Shown here: one piece after another, positions 11,404 to 21,803 of the stretch
Numbering within the stretch: position 1 is the stretch's first letter
How the letters are laid out: the number at the start of each line of letters is the position of its first letter
NCBI GenBank assembly: GCA_002049455.2
Contig: KV918811.1
Coordinates: 1-64,000 of the forward strand
Reading direction: 5' to 3'
DNA length: 64,000 bases
DNA from: Porphyra umbilicalis
Taxonomy: Eukaryota > Rhodophyta > Bangiophyceae > Bangiales > Bangiaceae
Position numbers and translations under genes: made by a program
Notes under the pieces: generated by a model
The model's input: the letters and a program-made list of their open reading frames with translations, nothing else
Databases searched by the model: none
What the model was told of the DNA's origin: nothing

Positions 11404-14222
11404 GCACGTGGGACATGGCTTTGTTTTACTCGCCTGGGCTTGGGGCCTGCTGTACATTACATTTTTCTCTCTCCATACCCATCGGTTCAGCGTCAGTGCA
11501 TTGTCAGTGGTTACCAAAAGGGACGAGAAAGACTACCTCCATGATCATACCAATCAGGTCGGATGGCCATGGCGGCCCTTGTCACTTTGCGCCGACACCC
11601 CCGCACAATAGAGAGCTATCCGCCCCCCGGCAGGCACTGGGCCGCGTATCCCACAGCATGGGTCCACCCTCCGCCTGCACGCTGCAAGAACCGTACCCCA
11701 TGGCACGTGCAGGCGACACTGGCAGGCGGCGGCGACCGAATCTCGCTCAATGCCACAACGCCAACAGCTGGTGCCAACTGAGTGTGTCCAGAGCGGGCGA
11801 AGCAACATTGGAATGGGGGGAGCAGCAGGTCGTGATCAGCCCAGCTCAATGCCAGAACAGGGATGCAGCGCGATAGTGTGACACCTCAGACACACACGCC
11901 GACCGAAGAAAGCCACGGTTGGTGGCGCCACTGGCATTTGCTCATGCTCATGTAGCGGATTAGTGGCTCAGGCAGGGCGGAGCTGCGGATGCCAGGCTGT
12001 TCGCGGGTCCGTTTGGGGGTGGACGAGACTGAAGCATAGAAAATTGAGTCGTCGGTGGGCATCGATAAGGTGGGGTAGCCTGGTACACTTGACTGAAGCA
12101 GTTGTGCTGTGGCAGTCCTGTTTCCTGCAGCGCACGTTTCGAGTTGTGGTCTCCGCGCCGGCCCCATGCGGGATGCTCCCAATCGGTAAAAGGGCAAGGG
12201 TGTGGTAATGTCATCATTGAGCGTGAGCGCCAGTCTCGACCGAGCGGTGTCCGTCTCGACGAACGTGTCGGTGAAAACGCATATTGCTGCCGACTCCTCC
12301 CGACACACTGCCAACAGACAATCGCGGCTGCTCGAACCAGGTATCATTGGCTGGCGATATGGCTGACATTGCCTCAGTGCTGTGGACGCCACGAGGCGCG
12401 CGGCTGAGCATGTCGTGATGTCCCAGCAGTTGGTAGGACTGGACACGGTTGCATGTGAAGGGTGGGGCAGAGACCGAGGATATAAAGACAGTGGAGAAGT
12501 AGTGAACACGCAGCCCCAGTCCCACTCCCCAAGTCGGTTCTGTCACTCTCACTGGTGCGTGACCGCAGAAACGCTGCCCCTGTCTCAGAGCGCCCAACTC
12601 AAGGGCACTGAGCTTTCACCCCTGCGGTGACTGGACCGCTGGCCAGGATCCACGGAGCCGACTGAGATGGGATGCTGGCAGGAACGAGGAGCTTCCAACA
12701 GCAGGGGTATGGAAGCCCTGCCATTCCCGTACTGATACCTCTGCTGCGGCACATGAGGGCAAAAGACAACCCCCCCCAGAAGGCAGCAGTGCGGGAAACC
12801 GAGGTCAACCCCACCCCTCCCCAGATGGCCCCAGAGCCGGGATTAGGCAATGGCGGGGACGCGCCGTCAGTCCCCCCCGTATGCCGCTGATGCTGCAGAT
12901 CAGGCACACAGACACCCCCCCCCCCAGATGGCAGCAGTGCGGGAATCGGGGGTCAACCCCACCCCCCCAGATGGCTCCAGAGCGGGGATTCGGCAATGCA
13001 ACCCAACCCCCGCCAGAGTGCTGCAGACAGGAGTGACAATGCAACCGGGTATGACCATCTGGGCGATCCCGCTAAACATGTTAGCCGAAAGGCCAAGCCC
13101 GCGATGAGCCACCGATGATCCCAACTGACACTCGTGCTGGGGTCGGACACAGTCATAAGCCATATCATTCGGAAATCTACAATACAACCTCCAAGAAAGC
13201 TCCTCGAAAACCAATACAGGCCCCCAGGCCATCAAGCAAGACGGGCACCAACGAGAGAAGCTTGATCTGAACAATACAAGCGGACTGGAAATCGAAAATC
13301 CAAAGAAGTGAGCGTTGAAGCGGAATACCGATATGAACAGGAGAATTCCTCTTCTGGGCGACGACTGCCAGGCGATCCGAGTGGGCGGGCGGATCGAACG
13401 GTTCTGGCCGTTTCAAAGCATGTCTTGGGCACGGAAACGCAGTGCGCGCCAGGACCGAAGATGAGGAGCGCTTCGTTAGGGAAACAAGCGTCGACATGAC
13501 GTGCGAGTGGTCAGCTTGGCCGACAGGTGCAATACACGTTCAACAAGATACACTTTGAAAGTCCCTGAATTCTTCATGACGGGGTCATTTTAAAGTGACG
13601 ACTGTCTCATGGCTGCGGATGCTGTTGTGTCGATTGAACAAGACTGGCATTTATTTGACGGCGGCGGCTGGGCCGCAGGTGGGTACCCCATCTCTGTGCC
13701 TGGTCCGCAGCCACCCCGAGTGGAATGCCTCATTTGGGATGCCAACGACGACTTGAGTTTGAGAGAAAAAGGGCCCCCATGATTGAGCGAACTGTACTGT
13801 CATCTCATGCAAATTCTCTGCCGCTGCCCTGTCAATCGGCACGCTTTATTTATTAAAGCCTGTTTGTGGTATTTGCAAATATGGTGTGCACAGATGGCGA
13901 GCCAGATATGTGTGACCTCCGATTGTCGGTTTGTCCTTGTGGCCCCCTTTGCCGCTCCGAGCGGGCTCCATGTCACTCGTTTGGCCCTTCCCGAGGTCGT
14001 TCTCCCGGACCCGAACGACCACGTTGGGCGACTTCCTTGCCACCCGGCCAGCACCCTTTACCGACATCATCGGGTCCCCCACGTTTATTAAGCGCGCACG
14101 CCTCGTCTCCCCGCGCCTGCGCCGGTGCTTGCTTGCCCTATTACGTCGCCCCCACTTCTCCTGGAGTTGCTCCATTCCCCCGCACCGCATGACTGCTCGC
14201 ATCCACACGCCCGTCGATCGTG
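11404..14222. other. Gene-free stretch inside the Zisupton-type element
   Basis: No convincing gene. It contains an imperfect tandem pair of roughly 110-bp repeats (about 12740-12860 and 12893-13010, sharing GCAGCAGTGCGGGAA and GGTCAACCCCACCCC, offset about 148 bp) with C-rich runs. The stretch 13990-14222 has a protein-like frame that could be an upstream exon of the helicase gene, but no splice junction is certain. Confidence 0.5.
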
Positions 14223-16979
14223 ATGACTCCACCACTGGCTGCTGTGGACCCGCGGCCACTCCTGGCCGTTATCACCCCCCGCACCTCTGTCCTCCTCCGC
14301 ACCTCGGACCGGGATGGCATTGCCCAGCAGCTGTTGGGCATGGATTCTGGGACCGTCCTGGCGTGTAGTTCGTTCGCCTCGTCTGAGTCAGCCATGTGCT
14401 GGCTCACAGACCCTGGCTCCATCGACGCGGTGTCGACGGGCGCTCCGCAAGGGGATGGCAGCCCGGTCTCTCTGCCCAACGTCTCGGCGGGCTGGCTGGC
14501 TGTTATCAGCCGCGGGTGTCGGTCGTGCTTCGAGGTGGACCGGTCGGGCGTCGGCGGTGCCCTGCAGCTGCTCCTGACGTCGCCGTCGGCTCTGTGCGTG
14601 GTGGCACGGTTCTCGGCTCCCGGCCATGCGTACCAATGGCTTACGGGACTGGCTGCTGATGCGGTTCTGGAGGTGCTCACCTCCACTGCCTCGGCTTGCG
14701 GGCGCATCGCGGGGCTGCCGCCACAGTCGGCCTCAGCTGACCTCGTTGCCATTGAGCCGGGCCCACTCGTGGTGGCGGCGGCTCCTTTGGCTTGCTCGGG
14801 TTCTCCCTGCGGGGGCGTCGCCAAGGGGGCCCGTCAGGCTGACTTGTCGCCTTCTGCTGGCGGCGGGCAGTCGCAGCGGACGGCGACCTCGAGCGGGGGC
14901 AAGGGGTTCATTGGATCCTCCACCTGCGGGTCGGCGACGGCTCCTCTTTCCTCAATGCGGGCGGCATGCGGCAGTTCGGTCCGATCCGGCGCTTCAACCT
15001 CAACGCGGCAGACCGGCTTTGCTTCATCGACTTGGCGGCACGGGCCGCGTCGTCCGCGGCCTCTCAGTGGCATGGCACCTTCCAAGCGGGATGGGCAGCG
15101 AGGTGGTCAGGTGTCTGCTCGTGGGCGTGGCGACAGCAGCGGGCATGATTGGGGTCAGCTGCGTCGGTCGAGCCCCCCCAGCGCCAAGCGCGCGCGTCTC
15201 TGTGGGGAGGGTGCGCCGCCGGCGTCTCTCAACCCGGCGGCTGTTATCCCCGACGGCTCTGCGCCGACGTTCACGTTTGAGACGGTCCGCCATATGATGG
15301 GCGAGTCGCTGGCTGCTTGGGAGCAAGATGACGTTGACGAGGCTCTGCGACGCGACGCGGACCTGCGATTACGACCTGGAGCAGCAGTCAAGGACGGGGT
15401 TGAGGCTGAGCTTGGGGACGCCGTCGTAGTCGCCGCTCGCAAGGCGGGAGACAACATTGTTGGCGCTGGCCATGGCGTCCGGGAGATGACCGGGGCCATC
15501 GCAGCGTCTTCCACCGGAACATGTTCGGACGGTGACGCTTGGCACGACGAGGGTCGGCGGGCCAAGCCGGGCCCAATCAGCCAAATGGCCGCCGACCTGT
15601 CTTGGACGGCAGTGTACGCGCGGCTGTTCGAGCGGTCACAAAGTACGTTTGTGAGTGGGGGGCCCGGGGTTGGCAAGACGTCCTTCTTGAGGGGCTTTGT
15701 GTCCTTCCTGCGGCACCGGGTGCCGGCCCCCAATGCCGTCGTGGTCGTGGCACCGACGGGGAGCGCGGCCAAGACGGCCAAGGGGGTGACTTACCACTCC
15801 TTCTTCGGGTTCGTCAAGGAGTACAAGATGCAGCTGCCCAACCCCGTCGACGAAGCGGCGCGCATGTTGGCGCTGGAGCGATGGAAGCCTATTGCTCGTC
15901 GGCTCGCTAAGGTCGAGTTCCTGCTGATGGACGAGATCTCGATGGTGCCCGCGGACAACCTCGATGTCATGTATGAGTTGCTGCGGCAGTCTCGGACGCG
16001 GCACGCGCCTCCGTTCTTGATCTACGCGTTCGGAGACTTTCTGCAGCTTTGCCCGCCCTTTGGTGAGATGGCTTTCACGGCCAGATGCTGGCGGCCGGTG
16101 TTTTCGGGAGCCTTACTGGAGCTCACTCACGTTTACCGCCAGGGGCAACCCGACTTTGTGGCTGCTTTGGACGACGCACGGTTTGGGCGGTGCACGGCGG
16201 CTGTGCAGAAGCTGGTCGACGAGTGCACGGTGTCGGACGAGAAGTACAAGGAGCTCGAGTGCGCGGTGCTTCATTTAATGCCGCGCCACGAGGATGTGCG
16301 CGCGCACAATGCGATGTGCCTTGCTCGGCTGAGCCTGGGCAAACGTCCAGATGACTTCATTGCCACCGACGGCGTCAAGCTGGACCCCAACCGGGACGGC
16401 CGCGTGCGCGAGCCCGACGTGACGACCGTCTCATCGCACTCCCGCGACGCTGCTCTACTGGACTGCGTGGCGCCCCGGATTGTGCAGCATTGCCTCCAGG
16501 CCCGGGTGATGCTGATCACCAACCAATTTCTGGGGATGGGCCTGTTTCACGGGAGCATCGGCCAGCTCGTCGATTACGACGAAGCAGACGGCTCCCCGGT
16601 CGTGCGGTTTGACAACCACGAGGTGATGCCCGGCTTTCGGTCGTTTCAAGGTGTGCGGGATGCTGGCGCGGACTGGATTGAGGTCTTCTGCCCGCCCGTT
16701 GACTTTGAGGCTCGCGTCTTCTCTCGCCCTGGTTGTCTCGCAGTGCGCCGCCAGGTTCCTTTCGTGTTGGGATGGGCCATCACTGTGCACCGGTCGCAGA
16801 GTTTGACTCTGTCTGAGGCGGTCCTTGAAGTTGGTGATGCGTTCGGGGCGGGCATGGTGCTGGCCGCTATGAGCAGGGTTTCCGACAAGAGGCGCATGTA
16901 CGTGCGATCGTTTGCGGGGAGTCGCTTGTTGGCCGACCGTGCGGCGCTCCAACTGTACCGGGAGAGCTCTCGTTTGTAG
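14223..16979 (+). CDS. Pif1-like DNA helicase carried by the transposon
   Basis: A 918-residue open frame. The C-terminal half (from about residue 455) is a superfamily 1B helicase of the Pif1/RecD type: Walker A SGGPGVGKTSF with Lys485, VVVVAPTGSAAKTAKG and TYHSFFGF (motif Ia), Walker B FLLMDEISMV with Asp570-Glu571, AFGDFLQLCP (motif III), ELTHVYRQ (motif IV), and GWAITVHRSQSLTL (motif V). Such enzymes unwind DNA 5' to 3' using ATP. The N-terminal 450 residues are low in complexity and not recognised; near 14930-15150 another frame looks equally protein-like, so an intron or frame error may lie there. It lies in the same orientation as the transposase and converges on the orphan gene at 17064, 84 bp beyond its stop. 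A role in moving or repairing the element is inference. No HUH nuclease domain is seen, so this is not a Helitron protein. Confidence 0.85.
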   Translation: MTPPLAAVDPRPLLAVITPRTSVLLRTSDRDGIAQQLLGMDSGTVLACSSFASSESAMCWLTDPGSIDAVSTGAPQGDGSPVSLPNVSAGWLAVISRGCRSCFEVDRSGVGGALQLLLTSPSALCVVARFSAPGHAYQWLTGLAADAVLEVLTSTASACGRIAGLPPQSASADLVAIEPGPLVVAAAPLACSGSPCGGVAKGARQADLSPSAGGGQSQRTATSSGGKGFIGSSTCGSATAPLSSMRAACGSSVRSGASTSTRQTGFASSTWRHGPRRPRPLSGMAPSKRDGQRGGQVSARGRGDSSGHDWGQLRRSSPPSAKRARLCGEGAPPASLNPAAVIPDGSAPTFTFETVRHMMGESLAAWEQDDVDEALRRDADLRLRPGAAVKDGVEAELGDAVVVAARKAGDNIVGAGHGVREMTGAIAASSTGTCSDGDAWHDEGRRAKPGPISQMAADLSWTAVYARLFERSQSTFVSGGPGVGKTSFLRGFVSFLRHRVPAPNAVVVVAPTGSAAKTAKGVTYHSFFGFVKEYKMQLPNPVDEAARMLALERWKPIARRLAKVEFLLMDEISMVPADNLDVMYELLRQSRTRHAPPFLIYAFGDFLQLCPPFGEMAFTARCWRPVFSGALLELTHVYRQGQPDFVAALDDARFGRCTAAVQKLVDECTVSDEKYKELECAVLHLMPRHEDVRAHNAMCLARLSLGKRPDDFIATDGVKLDPNRDGRVREPDVTTVSSHSRDAALLDCVAPRIVQHCLQARVMLITNQFLGMGLFHGSIGQLVDYDEADGSPVVRFDNHEVMPGFRSFQGVRDAGADWIEVFCPPVDFEARVFSRPGCLAVRRQVPFVLGWAITVHRSQSLTLSEAVLEVGDAFGAGMVLAAMSRVSDKRRMYVRSFAGSRLLADRAALQLYRESSRL

Positions 16980-17063
16980 TAAAACCTAAGAACGTGCCCG
17001 TTTACTTTAGTTCCACACCAGCGAGGCAGTGACATAGATGGGAGAGGCATTGGTCTTTACTTG

Positions 17064-19448
17064 TCACACTTCCGCATCACCGGCATCATCCCCCGCCTCC
17101 TCTTCATCCATCATGGCCACCTCCGCGTCCGAGTCAGAGTCAAAGGGAGCACCAAGAGTAGGGGCTGGATGGGACATAGTTGCAGGAAGCAATGGAGCCA
17201 CAGATGGGAACCGCACAGCTAATAGAGACTCTGCACTCAGCGTCGCCGCCTGCACGGAGGCGGTGACGCGGTGCAGATCGCCACCCGCCGGCAATCGAGA
17301 TGGAACAAGAGGCGGTCTACCCGAGCCAGATGGCTCAGCACTAACTCCACCACCACCATCCACAGATACAGGAGTCGGAGGCGGCGATGAGAGAGAAGAT
17401 GCAGGCACACCAGGAGTGGAAAAGCACGAAGAACTGGGCGGTACAGATATAGTTCGCTGCTCGTCTGGTGGTATGCGTGCAGGCGAGGGGAAACAGACGG
17501 GCTGCTCGCGGAAGCTACCAGCAGCAGCGAGAGGTTCGGGGATGGGATCGGGAGGTGCACCGGGGGGGACCGGGGTCGGCGCCGCCGTCACTTGGCTCAT
17601 GCTCATTCCGCCCTGACCAGCAAGTACGCCCGATACCTGCTTCACTGCCGCCTTCTTGCGGTGAACGCTCTTGTTCCCATGTGAGGCGGGGCGCTTCTTG
17701 GAACCTCCCACAGAGGCAGGGGCCGACGAGGAGTCGGGAGCGAGCCCAGCGTCAGCGGTCAGGAGATGCGTGCGGGGAACCGACAGACGCTCGCGCCGAC
17801 GAGCAAGTATGCGTCGAGCGCGACTCGCTCCTGCCGTGTCCGCCTTGTCCACAGCCAGGAGATGATCCACCTCGGCTTGGCGCGTCTCCAAAACAGCTGC
17901 GAGTGGGGCGGCTGACGTCGCCAGCGCGGGTCGGCCGTCATCCGTGCGATCTGCTGAAGCCGCGACCGTCGGCTCGAGCGCCTGGGGCAGCCCGGGGTTG
18001 GCCAACTCGAAGTCGTGGCACGCCGCCGCAGCAACCGACGCCTTGCGGTGAACCGGCGCCCGACCTGACGCAACCAGCTGCTGCATGATGGTGCAGAACG
18101 CCGGGTCCCACGTACCAACCAGCAGGATCGAAGCAACCGTCACCGCCATGGGCACCTTCAGGCCGGACGCAATGCGCTGGACCTCCACAGAGTCGTCTAA
18201 GGGACCCCTTTTGAAGTTGCGGTCGGCCTTGACATCCCATTTCCGGATGGTGGGGTTGATCGCCGTCATATCCACCTTCAACTTCCAGCGAGAGGTGAGC
18301 GTCATGCGCCCGGGATGCGTTTGCCGCGACACCGATCCCTCGGGCGGCACGACGGCGACGTTCTTGACGGGGGTGCTCCACGTCGGCCAACACAAGGACA
18401 GCAGCTTGCGGACGGCCGGCCACTCGGTCTCGACCTCCGCGGCCGAGATCACACCGGCGGCCGCCTTGGCAGTCTGGCCGCTGTGCAGACGGCCCCAACA
18501 CAGAAGACTATCGACGAGCAGTTGGCGGACCACGCCCTTAGCGTCGTCGCGGGGCATGAAGGCCTCTAACACGGCGGTCGTGCACGCGACTGCTTGCGGC
18601 GACGGCTTGACCAGCGGCTGCTCCTTGACGTGGACGGCGGCAGGCACAGCTGCAGTGACCATCAGCGACTCGGTCATCGTGCCGTCATTGCCGGCTGGTG
18701 CAGCGACTTGGCGTCGGGCGACGACCGTGCCTCCGATCTCGGGCATGTCTTGGCCGCCCCCGCCAGCGTGAACAACAGCGACTGCGGCACGAGCTAGTGG
18801 ATCCCTTCGGACCTCCAATCCGCCGTCGGGAACCGCCAAGTCACCTCGATCACCTCGATCACCAAGGTCGTTGTCCTTGGGGGAGAGCTTGACACCGCCG
18901 CCTGCCGACATGGACCCCCCTGCACCGGGGGCACTCCCCGCTTCGACCCTGGCTGCAGCCCCGTCATCACGAATGACCCGCCCCCCATCAGGAACCTCGC
19001 CTGGACGTGGCGACAGCCGAGTTGATCCCACAGGATTTGGATGGCGCGCGCTTGTAAGACGGAGCTGCTCCAGGCGTAGGGCACTCGCTGCCGAGAGCGC
19101 ATCGAGTTCCTTGTGCCGGTACGCGAAGGTGAGGCCAATGTTGATGATGCGGCTCGCATGGTCGTCCTGGTCAGCGAAGAAGCCCAACCGATCATGGATG
19201 CGGATCCATCGGTGATGCGGGGCGTCCATGGGGCTCTCCCCTTGGCACGTGCGGCTGATCGCAGCATGCAAGACGGCCCCGGTTGGCGCCAGGTGCTCGT
19301 CGAGCTTGGCACCAACGTCGTAAAAGCTCTGCAGCAACCGAGCCAGGTACGAGGTCTTCTGCACGTCCGTCAGGCCAAGCGCCCGGAAGAACTCCGCGTA
19401 CTCGTCGTCGGCATCTTCGGGCACGGCGGCGGCGGGGACCTCTGGCAT
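17064..19448 (-). CDS. Orphan protein of the Zisupton-type element, 794 residues
   Basis: I do not recognise a family. The frame starts at the ATG at 19448 (MPEVPAAAVPEDADDEY) just after a plausible acceptor (TTGAGCAG|ATC), so an upstream exon may exist. Visible parts: an N-terminal helical segment (FFRALGLTDVQKTSYLARLL), a G/A-rich linker, a central ordered block with INPTIRKWDVKADRNFK and KVPMAVTVASILLVGTWDP, a basic segment (KKRPASHGNKSVHRKKAAVK) that could be a nuclear signal, and an acidic C-terminus (DSDSDAEVAMMDEEEAGDD). It is convergent with the helicase gene. Residue composition changes along the frame as in real proteins, and no tandem repeat explains the openness. A DNA-binding or accessory role in transposition is possible but unproven. 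Confidence 0.65.
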   Translation of the reverse strand: MPEVPAAAVPEDADDEYAEFFRALGLTDVQKTSYLARLLQSFYDVGAKLDEHLAPTGAVLHAAISRTCQGESPMDAPHHRWIRIHDRLGFFADQDDHASRIINIGLTFAYRHKELDALSAASALRLEQLRLTSARHPNPVGSTRLSPRPGEVPDGGRVIRDDGAAARVEAGSAPGAGGSMSAGGGVKLSPKDNDLGDRGDRGDLAVPDGGLEVRRDPLARAAVAVVHAGGGGQDMPEIGGTVVARRQVAAPAGNDGTMTESLMVTAAVPAAVHVKEQPLVKPSPQAVACTTAVLEAFMPRDDAKGVVRQLLVDSLLCWGRLHSGQTAKAAAGVISAAEVETEWPAVRKLLSLCWPTWSTPVKNVAVVPPEGSVSRQTHPGRMTLTSRWKLKVDMTAINPTIRKWDVKADRNFKRGPLDDSVEVQRIASGLKVPMAVTVASILLVGTWDPAFCTIMQQLVASGRAPVHRKASVAAAACHDFELANPGLPQALEPTVAASADRTDDGRPALATSAAPLAAVLETRQAEVDHLLAVDKADTAGASRARRILARRRERLSVPRTHLLTADAGLAPDSSSAPASVGGSKKRPASHGNKSVHRKKAAVKQVSGVLAGQGGMSMSQVTAAPTPVPPGAPPDPIPEPLAAAGSFREQPVCFPSPARIPPDEQRTISVPPSSSCFSTPGVPASSLSSPPPTPVSVDGGGGVSAEPSGSGRPPLVPSRLPAGGDLHRVTASVQAATLSAESLLAVRFPSVAPLLPATMSHPAPTLGAPFDSDSDAEVAMMDEEEAGDDAGDAEV

Positions 19449-20378
19449 GATCTGCTCAACAAGAACAGCAGTAAGAATACAAGCAGGACCGGCCGAAAGA
19501 CGTTTAGCAGTCGGAAAAAAAAGACCACAGACGCAGGGACGAGTCACACCCCCGCCCAAGGACACACAGTTGGAAGGGAAGTAGCCACAACGAGGTGCCG
19601 AAGACCGCACCAACCCCACGGCCCCGCACATCTAGAACGAGAGTGGAGTCGAAAAGGGGCCGACAACGTACGGCTCACAACGAAGCACAGCAGCTCACAG
19701 CAGGACTGCACAGACAGCCCACAACGGGGGAACACGCACAGCGTATTGCCCCAGCGTGGTACCCGGTCGACAGCACGCTCACACGCGCTCCCGGGTCGGC
19801 GACGCCTCCCCTCGCGCACCCCGGTCGGCGACACCTCCTCACACGCTCCCGCGGTCGGTGGCAGGCCCACACGTGCACCCTCTTTGGCTGCCGGCACCAC
19901 ACACTCAGCGGTACGCAACGCGTCCCCGCACACTCCCCGGAGGACGCCACGTCCGGCAGCACTCCCCGCTTGGCGCCACGTCCGCGCATGAAACCAAACA
20001 AGCACTACGTGCCTACGTGCTCCACGCTCACGGCAGGCGGTGCATTGCGCCATGGTGGTCGTGACAACGGTGGTTGCGGGTCGGGCCCATGGTGGCGGGG
20101 CTCGCGGCAGTCCGTCATGGTGGCGGATTGGGGCGGCGGGGCGGTCCACCTCGATGACGGTCGTACCCACCGATAGTGGTCCGGTCGACAGGTGATCATC
20201 GGCAGATGGACGCCCCTGGATATTATCGGCTCGATTCTCCGAGATGTGAAATGATTGAAGGACCAGAAATCGGCGGAATCACGAGGACGATTCTAAGAAT
20301 CGCCCAGCGCATCCGGCCGGACCCCCAGCCGGCCGCGAGCGCGCGCAGCGCGCTGCCGCCCCCCCACCCCCCCCCTGC
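19449..20378. other. Right subterminal region of the Zisupton-type element
   Basis: Upstream of the orphan gene. No convincing gene. A short motif like GGTCGGCGAC recurs near 19790-19860, and a C-rich run precedes the terminal repeat. The orphan gene's promoter should be here but is not identifiable. Confidence 0.5.
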
Positions 20379-20440
20379 GGTTTCACACGGCATATTCCCA
20401 TCAATGTCATGTGAAACCGTGGACGAGCATTTCCTACCTC
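20379..20440 (-). repeat. Right terminal inverted repeat of the Zisupton-type element
   Basis: Inverted match of 3099-3160. The inner 40 nt are bounded by GGTTTCACA and TGTGAAACC, so the repeat can itself form a 9-bp stem. Confidence 0.88.
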
Positions 20441-20448
20441 GGCCCACC
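20441..20448. repeat. 8-bp target-site duplication, right copy (GGCCCACC)
   Basis: Direct repeat of 3091-3098. Host sequence resumes here and matches the reverse complement of 51968 downwards. Confidence 0.93.
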
Positions 20449-20851
20449 TGTCGAACTGACAGCTGAGGCCACACCTCGTGGGACCGACGCAGGCCAATGC
20501 GCCGGGGCACGCGCGCCTGGCATCGCCGCCAGCACACGACGCGGACCACCGAGGCTTCTGACACCAAGAACTGTCGCAAGATTTCACACGCCGTTGGCTG
20601 CACGCTCGTCACGACGGTGACGCCCGTCCTCCAATCCAAGCCACCGCATCGTTTTCATTGCTGTCACGGCCACCACGATACCGTGGGGCCTCGGGCGGGG
20701 GGCGGCGGATCAACCCACTGCTGCATGAGCCCGCGCGTCGTCGCGGGTGGCCCAGAGTGCCATGGCTCGGCGCGCAGTACGCGAGGCGGCGGCCGGCCGA
20801 GCGCGGGCTCCACCGCTACCAGGAGCGTGGACATTTCCGCGATCAAGGTGC

Positions 20852-20857
20852 TATAAA
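20852..20857 (+). promoter_or_regulatory. TATA box of the secreted-protein gene
   Basis: TATAAA in GGTGCTATAAAGTCGCG, about 180 bp before the ATG. It is conserved exactly in the inverted copy (28670-28675). Confidence 0.55.
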
Positions 20858-21038
20858 GTCGCGCCCCGTGCCGCGTCCACAACCACCTTCACCTCTCCTC
20901 ATTCACAACCACACCGCCCGCCAGAGCTCCACACACACTCCCCTACCTTTTTCTCGCCGCCTGCCCCCCGCCGCCAACCTCTTCAAGCACCTCACACCCC
21001 TCCGCCGCCACCCCCACACCGCCTCCCCCACCACCACC

Positions 21039-21803
21039 ATGGGCTTCCTCACCCGCGCCGCGGTGCTCGCCGCCGCCGCCTCTGCCGTCGCCGCCACCGT
21101 CGCGGTCGCGACCGCCGAACCCCACCTCCGCGCGCGTGCCTTCCACGCGCGCGGCGCCGCCGCCGGCGACATCAAGGCCACCTTTGACAAGTTCTCCGCC
21201 GCCCTCGGCGACGACAATGGGTCGGGCCCCCCCGCCCGCGACGGCCGCCGCTCGATCAACTGGGACGCTGACGGGGTGCCGTTTGACATGCCCGGCGACT
21301 TCTTCAACACGGCCGTCCCCCGCGGCGCCGTCTTCCACGCCAAGGGCGGGGAGTTTCGGGTGTCCAACCCGCCCCCCGTGCAGCACATTGTCGACAACCG
21401 GTTCACGTCGCTGAACAAAAAGTTGGCGGTGCAGCTCAAGCCGTTTTCGGCGCCGCGCCTCTTCACCCCGCTGCGCGACAATGTGGTGGAGGTGCGCTTT
21501 GAGGTGCCGGGCAAGCGGGGCGCCAAGGCCACGACCGCCGGTTTTGGGGCGGTGCTCCTCGACGTGGACCGCAAGGACGTCACGAGCCTCGCGTACTATG
21601 ACGTGCACGGGCGGCGGTTGGCAAAGGTGGCGGCGCCGGCCAAGGCGGGGGGGCTGAGCTTTGTCGGCCTCGTGTTTAACAAGCCGGTCGTGGCGTACGT
21701 GCGGATGACGCTCGGCAACGCCAAGGTGACGGACCGCGATGAGGGGCACCGCGACGTGGTCGTGGCTGACGACTTTGTGTATGGCGAGCCGGTGCGCGCG
21801 TGA
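21039..21803 (+). CDS. Secreted protein with a bacterial-type beta-rich domain, left-arm copy
   Basis: 254 residues. It begins with a clear signal peptide (MGFLTRAAVLAAAASAVAA, cleavage probably near residue 27), so the product should enter the secretory pathway, with the cell wall or outside as likely destination. The mature part has INWDADGVPFDMPGDFFN, PRGAVFHAKGGEFRVSNP, FSAPRLFTPLRDNVVEVRF, FGAVLLDVDRKDVTSLAYYD and a C-terminal VVADDFVYGEP. From memory, this succession resembles a conserved hypothetical domain of secreted bacterial (often PEP-CTERM-type) proteins; no catalytic residues can be named. The ATG at 21039 is chosen because the signal peptide starts there and a TATA box and C-rich leader precede it. 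It lies downstream of TOR in the same orientation. The inverted copy at 27724 differs at two residues (Ala/Thr, Val/Ile). Confidence 0.85.
   Translation: MGFLTRAAVLAAAASAVAATVAVATAEPHLRARAFHARGAAAGDIKATFDKFSAALGDDNGSGPPARDGRRSINWDADGVPFDMPGDFFNTAVPRGAVFHAKGGEFRVSNPPPVQHIVDNRFTSLNKKLAVQLKPFSAPRLFTPLRDNVVEVRFEVPGKRGAKATTAGFGAVLLDVDRKDVTSLAYYDVHGRRLAKVAAPAKAGGLSFVGLVFNKPVVAYVRMTLGNAKVTDRDEGHRDVVVADDFVYGEPVRA

Larger units (their letters stand above)
3099..20440. mobile_element. Giant Zisupton/KDZ-type DNA transposon, 17,342 bp
   Basis: Both boundaries are fixed by comparison with the empty site in the right arm, and an 8-bp direct duplication flanks the element. Terminal inverted repeats of about 62 bp are present; the inner 39 bp match at all but one position, the outermost 23 bp at only about half. 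Zisupton elements are known for 8-bp target duplications, which agrees with the Zisupton/KDZ-type transposase inside. Contents, left to right: left terminal repeat, 154-bp satellite array, transposase gene (+), a long gene-free stretch, Pif1-like helicase gene (+), orphan gene (-), right terminal repeat. The transposase and helicase keep their key catalytic residues, so the copy may be recent. Whether it is autonomous is inference. Confidence 0.92.

Noticed and set aside
14223-16979. Helitron origin of the helicase
   Set aside because: No HUH/Rep nuclease domain or Helitron-like ends; the surrounding element has inverted ends and an 8-bp duplication.
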